This document shows positions 43,134 to 51,445 of a stretch of DNA of 51,445 bases, one piece after another. A program made the translations under genes and the position numbers. Source of the stretch: Nemertoderma westbladi (lineage: Eukaryota; Xenacoelomorpha; Nemertodermatida; Nemertodermatidae). Positions within the stretch are counted from its first letter, which is position 1. Each line of letters starts with the position of its first letter. The stretch lies in contig JAUCBJ010005152.1 in NCBI GenBank assembly GCA_032718475.1, positions 1 to 51,445 of the forward strand. The letters run 5' to 3'. The notes under the pieces were generated by a model. The model did no database searches. It saw only the letters and a list, made by a program, of their open reading frames with translations, and was not told the DNA's origin.

Positions 43134-44255
43134 GGAAGCAGGACAATTCGGTCCGGACAATTCGGTCCCGGACAATTCGGTCCCGGACAATTCGGTCCCA
43201 TTAATTTGGCGTTTTGGGACCGAATTGTCCGGGACCGAATTGTCCGGATACTGACTAGGACAATTCGGTCCCAAAACATGCATATTACTGGGACCGAATT
43301 GTCCGGGACCGAATTGTCCGGGACCGAATTGTCCGGGACCGAATTGTCCAGACCGAATTGTCCGGGACCAAATTTAATTGGTACTATATAATGGTGAATG
43401 TTCTAGAACCTTAATATATATTATTATATGGTAGCTAGTGTTTTTTTTACTAGCTAGTATTTTTTTAAAAATAAGAAAAATTTACTTTTTTTTGGTAACA
43501 TTATTAGTTATGGTAGCTATGGTGTTTTATTGAGCTTGTGAATTATTTACTAGCTAGTCTAGTAATAGTATGTATTTAAAATGTTTAAAACTGATTTTTT
43601 TTTATATATTGCGTAAGTATACTGTATGTGTTGTTGGTTGGTTAACAAGCCTAAATTATTATCTTAGATAATAGCTGGATCTCATTCAGGGACTGTTATA
43701 ATATCTTCAATATTGTTGGTAATTAATATAATCAGCAACAGTTTAGGCCTAATTCTGAAATATCAATGTTTTCACAAGTGTTTTATAATTTCAAGGAAAT
43801 GCTAGCTAGTAAAAAAAAACACTAGCTACACCTTAATAAATAATATATAATAATGTTCTCGAACACTTACCAATAACAAAAATAAAAAAAATACAGTATT
43901 TTTAAAATTTCAAAAAATTCTAGCAAGTAAATAACACTAGCTACCATAACAAATATCTCTACTAATGTTCTATAACATTCACCAATATCAAAAAAGCACT
44001 AAAAAGTTGCTATCAGGAACCGGACAATTCGGTCCCGGACAATTCGGTCCCGGACAATTCGGTCCCGGACAATTCGGTCCTAGGACAATTCGGTCCTAAG
44101 ACAATTCCGTCCCGGACAATTCGGTCCCGGACAATTCGGTCCCATTTATTTAGTGTTTTGGGACCGAATTGTCCGGGACCGAATTGTCCGGGACCGAATT
44201 GTCCGGACCGAATTGTCCGGGACCGAATTGTCCGGGACCGAATTGTACTACATCC
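43134..44255. mobile_element. Foldback (TU-like) element 3, complete, 1.1 kb
   Basis: Flanked by a perfect 9-bp duplication AATTATTAT (43125-43133 and 44256-44264). Outer arms are tandem GGACAATTCGGTCCC units, with local switches in direction, at 43141-43372 and 44022-44247. An inner inverted repeat (GGTGAATGTTCTAGAAC... TGGTAGCTAGTGTT... ACTAGCTAG) lies at about 43393-43475 and, inverted, about 43805-43985. The ends GGAAGCAGGACA and GGATGTAGTACA (inverted) match those of element 1. No transposase ORF. Confidence 0.9.
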
Positions 44256-44325
44256 AATTATTATTAATAATAATAATTAGAAAACAATCTGATAATCAAA
44301 TGAATTTATTGTTATTATTTACTAG

Positions 44326-44699
44326 TCTCTGATCGCATTGCCGCCAACGAAAAAATGTACAGTGGTGATTATCGCGTCTCTCCCAACGGTGAATTCAAGT
44401 TGACATACCAAGACGACGGTAATCTCGTTCTCAGATGCGGAAGTACAGCTCTCTGCTCTGGTCAACTAACACCGCAAACACTGATTCTTTCGTTCATTTG
44501 GAGGGAGACGACTGCAACTTCGCAATTCGGCCAAATGGTATTGCGATATTTCCTGTTTGGGCAACTAATGCTTTTCGTCTTTTTGGCTCATGCCAGAATC
44601 CGAGAGCGGTTGTGCAAGTCGATGGCAATTTCGTTGTCTATAATGAAGACACAGACGTAGTTTGGGCAAGCAACACTGTCGATCGTGCATCCAATCTAT
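44326..44699 (+). pseudogene. Exon encoding a bulb-type (mannose-binding) lectin domain, with a 2-nt frameshift
   Basis: The acceptor TATTTACTAG ends at 44325 and a strong donor GTAAGT starts at 44700. The product matches the B_lectin fold: YSGDYRVSPNGEFKL, then QDDGNLVL, a second degenerate repeat, and VQVDGNFVVYNEDTDVVWAS, which contains the full QxDxNxVxY mannose-binding motif. The first third is in one frame and the rest in the frame two bases on; the shift lies in the CT-rich stretch 44447-44459. Exon length is 374 nt; with 372 it would be phase 1 at both ends like its neighbours, so a 2-nt gain (CT slippage) or an assembly error is likely. Reads as part of a secreted carbohydrate-binding protein. 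Confidence 0.85.
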
Positions 44700-44818
44700 G
44701 TAAGTTACTACCGTTACACATTATTACAGGAACACAACGTAACTAGGTAGTCTCTAGTTTTACTTATACATTATGTAAATACAATAACATCAACAAACAA
44801 TGTATATGTATAGGTATT

Positions 44819-45050
44819 GTAGGGCGAGCCACGAAGTAATGAGAACCTTAGCGTAGGGGTACCATTAATCAACTTGTAGATCTGTATATCCGAATATTTT
44901 AACGTCAATAACTCAACCAATCCTTCTTGGTGTAATCTAACCTAACTCGGTACACATGTACTTTAGCGAAAGTTTAGAAATTTTACAAATATAATTTACA
45001 TGTGGCCTTCAAAAAGCTAAGATAAAAGCAGTTAATTAGTTAATTATGTT
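44819..45050 (-). mobile_element. Pearl/Tsp-like 3' end, copy 3 (inverted)
   Basis: Starts GTAGGGCGAGCCACGAAG, then ACCTTAGCG, GGTACCATTAATCAACTTG, ACGTCAATAACTC and TTCAAAAAGCTAAGAT, the reverse complement of 40805-41032 with substitutions. It lacks the ACAGAACG microsatellite. Confidence 0.7.
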
Positions 45051-45112
45051 AATTTCAGTAATTATGTAGTGATCATTCCATTCTGTCCAGTCCACCTCAC
45101 CACTCGAGCAAT

Positions 45113-45245
45113 GGTGTTATTGCCTTAAACAAAATCGCCTCCGCTTTGCAGGACATTGCTTTCGCCGTGAGGACCAGCCAGTGCATAATCTTGTACTTTG
45201 GCAGCCTCATGGAGTGAATAAGCATGGTAGACAGCCCATGACTTT
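45113..45245 (+). pseudogene. LINE 3' end, first half
   Basis: Encodes a LINE C-terminus (RLRFAGHCFRREDQPVHNL) and matches 49640-49720. It is cut at CCATGACTTT by the insertion 45246-47178; the second half follows at 47179. Confidence 0.82.
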
Positions 45246-47178
45246 TGTAAAGTCCTGTAGTATACCGCCTACCGAATCCTAGTAACGAAATGCCTTATTG
45301 TAGAATCCAGCAGTGTATACGGGGGGTTCGTACAGTATCTGCCAATAAATCCCAGTCCAGGGTGTCTAAATAAACAGATACCAAGTACACAAACTACTAC
45401 TGGCGAGGAACGGAGCCTGATGTCTCTTCTAATACTTGGGCGAATCAATTGCCCGGGCTAACTAGACAAACAGGATGCCTGGCCTCTAACCGGTGAGGCA
45501 GATGTACAGTCTACAGATACAGACCAAACTCATGGGAAAACAATCCCCGCATAGCGAATTCTAACTACCGCTAATGGACCTAAATACTGTAAACTTGCCG
45601 CGGTGTGATTTATATGGGTATAATACGAGCTAGCGGGTCAACGGACAAGCGTAAGAAACAATACTGCTGACAGAAAAAGCAGTCAAAAGGGTGCCTGGGA
45701 ACAAAACAATACCTCTACAAACTATCTTAACGCGCGCGTGTGTGTGTGTGTTGCGATAAAACAAATTTGGTGTACCATTGTTAGACTAGGTTTTGGTGAT
45801 TTTAACAAAAATAACAATACCGGGCGCTAGCTACTTGAATAAGCTAGTCACGCGTTGTAGGTGTAATACTTACAAACTGACTTCAAACGGGCTCTCTCCT
45901 CCTATATTCATAACTCGGCCGGGCAATTACGGTGTTAGTAACTACGCCCGTGATCGGCACTGATACCAGATTCTGATTGCGAGATAAGGAAATAGGGTGT
46001 TAATTTACTACCGTACGTCTAGCTGATCTGGTATGTAATTGATTCTAGAATTTTGTTACCGTGGTGGTATGCAGTAAATACCTATCAGTACGTGTCAAGG
46101 GCACGGTAGAACGTTAGTAAACCTCCCTTAGCCAAAATGCGTGCCAGTAGCAGAAAGCTGCCCCCTTGCCTGAGCGAATACTTTGGACTCAGACAGATCA
46201 GTCAAACTGCAAGGTCTACAGGGCTAACCGGTACTGTACCGCTAGTACGGCAAATCACCAAATTATAGAGCGCGCTATTTGCACCTAGCGTACTTGCGCG
46301 TACTAACAAACAGCATCAGCTCGCAACTATAAGAGATACAGGTTAACCGAGGGGTTTCTGTCCGAATCTGAGGTATTTGGTCCTACACTTTTACGGCGTC
46401 CCAGGACGGCGTCACGCTTCACCCTGATCTAAGGACTTACGGCGGGCAAAGGCGTCGAACAAAATCGTACCTCCTCTAACATGGGTGTTCTCAGGCAATC
46501 GGGCCATGCTTCCAAATGGGCGTGGGCGAAGATAGTGCGGGTTCCCTATGCGTCGTGGACATCCCTTCCCCTTGCGTTGCTTTGGCCTAAAGGTTTAGGC
46601 AACCATTCCCCGAAGCGTTTGGCTGTTCGAGATAGATACACTAAAAACTACATGTTCAGAGTTTGCAGTATATTTTTAACGTAAAATGACAAAATGATTT
46701 ATCAAACTAAACTAAACTTCATAAATCAGAATAACAAAGTAACATGTTGTGTGACACTGATAGGGTAAGATTATAATTTTATTATAATAACCGAAGGGCA
46801 AACGACACCTTATATAGGAAATCCTAAGCATAGAATCGCACTAGAACATTCTACCACATTCCATGGGCTCACATTGTTCCAATAAATCATCAAATGCCCT
46901 ACGATTGGCCCAACTAATCAGTTCATGTGTTGTACGCACTCCATTGGCTTATTCAACTTAACGAAACGGAAAATAAATTGCATAAAATATAAATTTTTAC
47001 CGACCCAAATTCGAACTCTCGACCTACCTAAAGTGTAACCTGCGCGCTAACCTATTAACCACTGCGCCAGTAGCAACCCATGCCAAATTATAATTAGAAT
47101 AGGTAATATGCAAATTTATAGCAAACTGTAAAGTAATACCAATTACAAATAGCTACGTAGTAGTGAAATAATCCCACA
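45246..47178. mobile_element. 1.93-kb TG...CA insertion in a LINE, candidate solo LTR
   Basis: ACTTT ends the LINE sequence at 45241-45245 and is repeated at 47179-47183, where the LINE resumes exactly. The inserted DNA begins TGTAAAGTCC and ends TCCCACA. A 5-bp duplication with TG...CA ends is the signature of a solo LTR. There is no gene inside; a GT run (about 45735-45751), a short ORF (46481-46684) without motif and a tRNA-like sequence near the end (46998-47075) are the only features. Confidence 0.75.
46998..47075 (-). repeat. tRNA-like sequence (SINE-type) inside the TG...CA insertion
   Basis: On the minus strand CTGGCGCAGTGGTTAATAGG fits a pol III A box and GAGTTCGAATTT a B box at tRNA-like distance. 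It could be a SINE remnant or a decayed tRNA copy. Confidence 0.55.
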
Positions 47179-47340
47179 ACTTTCTTGAGACGCATCTTAA
47201 AGGACACTGGCCTTGAAGATGCGGATGATTTAGCAAATGTCATGGGTGATAGGGAGTTGTGGCGGCGCAATTTTGTCAACAAGCCGGCACAGCATTTTTA
47301 AAAATGCAGCTGCAATGCAGCATGCCGATCCTAGTAGTAG
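47179..47340 (+). pseudogene. LINE 3' end, second half
   Basis: Continues the LINE at TTTCTTGAGACGCATCTTAA and matches 49718-49880 (FLRRILKDTGLEDADDLA, NFVNKPAQHF), ending in the family's CCTAGTAGTAGT tail. 47341-47700 shows nothing certain. Confidence 0.82.
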
Positions 47341-47719
47341 TTATTGCCTTTTGTTTGAGAACTTATATCAACTCAAAACGATTCGCTATATATCATATTA
47401 TTTGTAGTGTCGACCTCTGCGTCTTACGCAGGTTCGCTCAGGTCTCGAAGAAGGGTCCTGCTGTTGCCGATCGAGTGTGTGGTTTGGAGATCTGAGTATG
47501 GGTTGATCTGATGTATGGGTCGTATTGGTACTAACACACATTCATCTGTTCCATATAACAAACTATGCATTGTTCATTCATACTGGTTTGCATAGCTGAA
47601 ACACACACACCCTCTCTCTTTAATTAATCACTCATGCCATATTATACGCCTCTCAATCTCCAATATTGTTAAAGCTTCTGGGGCTTAAAATGCACATTTT
47701 AGTGGCAATAAGCTAGTCT

Positions 47720-48020
47720 ACAGCTTCTACTAAATAAAGTGGAGAGGGCTGCTAAGGAGGTTGGATTGCATATAAATGCTACCAAGACCGAATTCATGAC
47801 CTTTAATGTTGATGGAAACTTGACAACCATTGACAATAATCAACTAAGGAAGTTTAACGACTTCCAGTACCTTGGATCATGGATAGAGAGTAGCAAAAAG
47901 GACATAGAAGTTAGGAAAGCAAAGGCTTGGGTGCTCTATCAAAAATGGATACCATCTGGAAATCATATCACTCCAGGCACCTGAAGACTAAGTTCTTTCG
48001 AGCCACAGTGGAAAGTGTAT
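47720..48020 (+). pseudogene. LINE fragment, region after the RT active site
   Basis: Encodes VGLHINATKTEFMTFN, FQYLGSWIESSKKDIEVRKAKAW and, in a shifted frame, KTKFFRATVESV: the thumb and following region of a non-LTR RT. It precedes sequence that belongs upstream of RT, so it is a separate truncated copy. Confidence 0.78.
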
Positions 48021-49885
48021 TTTTATAATGACCTCTACAAGGCGCAGAAAGAGTCCCGACTCAAACACTACAGCGGCCAAGAATGCAGTTAAGGCTGCAT
48101 CTAGGTCCCTGAACAGGCAGTACTCTGTTAATTTACAGGAGCTAATAAACCAACAGGTTGATGCCATCAATGATGCTCACGACAGCAGGAAATCATCCCA
48201 GGCACGGAAAACGATCAACATCCTTACTGGGTGGAAACGCCAACCAACCACCAAGGTCAAGGCAGAATCACCAGCTGATCGCCTCAATGGTTGGAACGCC
48301 CACTTTGAATAGCTCCTCAATAATGACAGATCAATAATGACATTAAGACCAATCGTGCCAGTGGAGTAGATGGTGTCCCCCCCTGAAGTCTTTAAAATAC
48401 CTGAGTGTTTAAAACTCATCTATCCCAACATAGTAGACATGTACAGAACAACAAGAGTCCCGCAAGAAATGAAAACCATTAAGTTGGTGCCAGTTCCCAA
48501 GAAGAGCAACCTAACACTCTATGGTTCTTTTCGGGGAATCTCATTGATTTCGATTGCTGCAAAGCTTTACAATAGAATTCTATTAAATCGCATCAGGGAT
48601 CCCATTGAGAGATTACTCCGTGGAAATCAGAATGGGTTCCGTACAGGTGTGGGACCATGGAGCCCATTTTGGCACTTAGAAGGATAATTGAAGAGTTATC
48701 AAAGAAGAAAGACAGGCTGTTATGTTTGTTGATTTCTTCAAGGCCTTTGCTTCAGTCTCTCGCTCACGTATGTTCAGCATACTTTCATTATATGGGATTC
48801 CTGATGAAATTATTGCAGCAATCGGATCAGTATACGAAAGTTCGACAACATTTGTGTCTACTGTTGACGGTGACACAGAACCATTTGAAGTGTTATGGGG
48901 CGTCCTCCAGGGAGACACACTTGCGCCATTCTTGCACTTAATTGTGGTTGACTATGTTCTACGCATGTCCATAGATCATCATAATGATGATGGGGTGATG
49001 GTAAATCCACCTACTGGCTCCAGAAGTCGAGGAAATCCTGTCCTATCTGTAGTACCTATCTGATCTAGACTTTGCTGATGACTTAGGAGTACTCTCAGAA
49101 TCACTAGAGGAAGCCCAACGGCTTCTCAGCTCATTAGAGCAGGCTGCTTCTAGTGTTAGTCTTTTTATTAACTATAAAAAGACAAAAATTTTCACAGTTA
49201 ACTTTGAAAGTCCTCAACAAGTCTCTGATCGGATGAGAATAAGCTCAAAGGATGGTAGGCTTGAGCATGTGGACGACTTCTGTTACCTGGATCATGAATC
49301 AGGACGTCAGGTAAAGACCTTCCAATACGTAAGGGAAAGGCATGGGCAGCCTTGAATAGGCTTTCCAGGACTTGGAAGTCAAATAAAATTAATCGGAAAC
49401 TTAAGGTCCGATTATTTAGAGCAGCAGTAGTTCCAGTACTCCTCTATGGGAGTCCATGCTGGGCTCTAACTGCTGAGTACACCAAATCTCTGCATGGCAC
49501 ATTCACAAGAATGCTACGCCGTGTTCACTGTGTCAATTACAATGAACAAATCTCCAACCAGACAATATATAACATTGGATGTGTCTCCTTGATTCCCCCA
49601 ATCTTGACACCAGAACAAAGCCGCCTCATGACCAACCACTGAAGAACCAACCAGTGCATAATCAATCTTGTGCTTTGGCAGCCTCATGGAGTGAATAAGC
49701 ATGGTGGACAGCCCATGACTTTCTTGAGACGCATCTTAAAGGACACTGGCCTTGAAAATGCGGATGATCTAGCAAATGTCATGGGTGATAGGGAGTTGTA
49801 GCGGCACAATTTTGTCGACAAGCCGGCACAGCATTCTTAAAAATGCAGCTGCAATGCAGCATGCCAATCCTAGTAGTAGTAGAAT
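48021..49885 (+). pseudogene. Non-LTR retrotransposon, linker-RT-3' end, broken
   Basis: Plus-strand pieces in several frames follow LINE order: linker (SRKSSQARKTINILTGWKR), RT (LYGSFRGISLISIAAKLYNR; NQNGFRTG; FVDFFKAFASVSRSRMF; GVLQGDTLAPF), the YxDD-region remnant near 49060-49085 in another frame (LDFADD), thumb (NRKLKVRLFRAAVVPVLLYG) and the C-terminal block ending GDREL. It finishes with a CCTAGTAGTAGTAG tail. Lys/Asp changes and stops show it is dead. The 5' endonuclease half is missing. Confidence 0.85.
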
Positions 49886-50204
49886 TAATTGTGAAGAGAT
49901 GGACAGTTACTGGAACAGTGCCGTTGGGTGGAATGGGTCAAGGGTAGTGTACCACTGGCTTACCGCTTCAGTAACTCTAGTAGTTTACCGCTCACGCACT
50001 TACATGCACTTACACTTACATGCTTACCATTTGTACTATGAAATCCGGTATATATATATACCCTGTTGCAACGAAATATAGATGTTTTGGAAATTCTCGA
50101 AATTCCACCTTCATTGTAATTTTAACTGCCACTTCAAAAGCCCTTATGTTCACTAGCCGCAATTTAACAAAATAACTTTCGTTTATTCTCACCTACGTAC
50201 CTAT

Positions 50205-50273
50205 TACATATTACGTACATATTCGTACCTACCAAGTTTCGTTTAATTTCATTAAGGAATAACCGAGTTATTA

Positions 50274-50308
<35 letters not shown>

Positions 50309-50377
50309 TACGACGACAGACAACTCGATAATGGCACCCATATGATAAGGCTTCGCTTACTTCGTGGCTCGCCCCAC
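50205..50377 (+). mobile_element. Pearl/Tsp-like 3' end, copy 4
   Basis: Core-like CCTACCAAGTTTCGTTTAAT...GAGTTATTAGCG, then an ACG microsatellite (about 50276-50318), then GATAAGGCTTCGCTTAC and CTTCGTGGCTCGCCCCAC. Confidence 0.7.
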
Positions 50378-51445
50378 AAAGTTTACTCTATTATAGTTCC
50401 TCGTGATTCATTTACCTATTATCATCTAAATCAGTACCAAAAACACTTTCCCAAGGGATAATATTTACAAATCAGCTAAAGGTGGAGGGGGGGGGGGGGG
50501 GGGGGGGGGTGGGTGTAGGGTCCGTGGTCCACCTCGTCATGGTCCTCATGAGGCCACGCTGCTGACCAGGATTATAATAATAATTAATTAAACTATGAGA
50601 TTCTCCAGTTATTCACAATAACAGCAAGTTCTCATGCTGCGTTGGAACGATGCTTTTAATCTTTGATATGATTCGTTTATTACAACATATAGGAATAACC
50701 AACCAGCTCACCGAATATAACTGAAGTTTATATTCAATTATTGAATATAAATGAATGAATATTATTATGAATAAATTTGAGTTTTATGAAAATGAATTTA
50801 AATTAATTAATTATGAATTCAAAGCGATACGTAGATTTGTTAAATTGTAATTCAATGTCATTGAGTCAATAACTTGGAATTCGTTACCAGGTGGCCCTTA
50901 TTTAGGAGGCTGTATGTATCGTTTTGTATTCAATTATCTCATTCAACTGTCGCATCGTAATGAAAGAATTTCATTTGAACGACCGGGCGTAAATCCCAGT
51001 TCAATGATTGGGTGCAATCTTCGCCCGCTAGAAACTTTCGCCCACATGAAATATTTCCATGCGTACAATTTTCACCCCCTATTTATCGAATGAGGGAAAG
51101 GAGCAGCTTACAGTGTCATGTAATTCTAACCAAAACAATAAACGAGAATAAGAGCACAGAAAACATTTGACTTATTACTATTACAAATTCGGCCACATAA
51201 TAACTTACTTTAGTTATAACTATGTATCGGGCAGCGAAGGCCACTGTCCTGGTCATTCACAGCGCTTTTGTTTTGGTCACAGCACTTTGTGTTGTCCTTC
51301 ACATTGAATTTCCAAGGTGTATAAGCTGTCAGTTACTGGTGTGTATTGTTTAATGTCTCGTATATTTAATTATACAGTCATATTCACCAATATTAAAATA
51401 GTATATATTGCAGAAGAATTACATATTACTGTAACACCATCTAGT
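50378..51445. other. Nothing recognised apart from a G run
   Basis: AT-rich DNA with a run of 23 G at 50487-50509. There are no convincing ORFs, splice-bounded exons or repeats of the families above. Confidence 0.5.

Noticed and set aside
46481-46684. 67-residue ORF in the TG...CA insertion
   Set aside because: No recognisable motif and isolated inside a probable LTR.

Overview
The window is eukaryotic genomic DNA, AT-rich and dominated by transposable elements. It comes most likely from a marine invertebrate. The sequence shows spliced exons, a BEL/Pao-type LTR retrotransposon, non-LTR retrotransposon pieces, foldback elements with 15-bp repeat arms (the architecture known from sea-urchin TU elements), and a pearl/Tsp-like tandem-repeat element. 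An echinoderm or another deuterostome fits well, but this is an inference; no species-specific marker gene is present.

Layout. 1-2368: a diverged direct duplication and one small unassigned ORF. 2374-21585: a single very large LTR retrotransposon on the minus strand, 19.2 kb, bounded by two 1192-bp LTRs and a perfect 5-bp target duplication (AATGT). In element order it carries a 5' LTR, a long leader invaded by a solo LTR of a related family (own duplication GGCCT), a two-part gag, protease, reverse transcriptase, an integrase with the RNase H region missing between them, a 1.7-kb spacer, and then a large extra reading frame of about 1,400 codons (7884 down to 3644). The extra frame has zinc-binding motifs, a coiled coil and a basic tail and resembles no env I know. 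Seven in-frame stops, two frameshifts, the missing RNase H and a broken RT active site show the copy is defective, although its LTRs differ at only about 15 positions.

21591-26576: a TA-flanked inverted-repeat element, a perfect 25-bp-arm hairpin, and a 27-bp minisatellite split by a foldback element. 26801-44699: a plus-strand host gene visible as three exons joined by phase-1 introns: signal peptide, ShK-type six-cysteine domain, and bulb-type (mannose-binding) lectin domain. The lectin exon carries a 2-nt frameshift. Its first visible intron (15.6 kb) is filled with a pearl/Tsp-like element, a 30-bp minisatellite, a decayed LINE with a MITE inside it, a gag-only LTR retrotransposon with nearly identical LTRs and a clear tRNA-Pro-type primer site, SINE-like tRNA pieces and more LINE debris. 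Two further foldback elements lie beside and between the ShK and lectin exons; one starts exactly at the splice donor.

45050-51445: LINE 3' ends and RT fragments of one family, one of them split by a 1.93-kb TG...CA insertion with a 5-bp duplication, then sequence with little recognisable content. Apart from the lectin gene I see no intact host gene. Coordinates of mobile-element ends were read by eye from repeat boundaries and target duplications.
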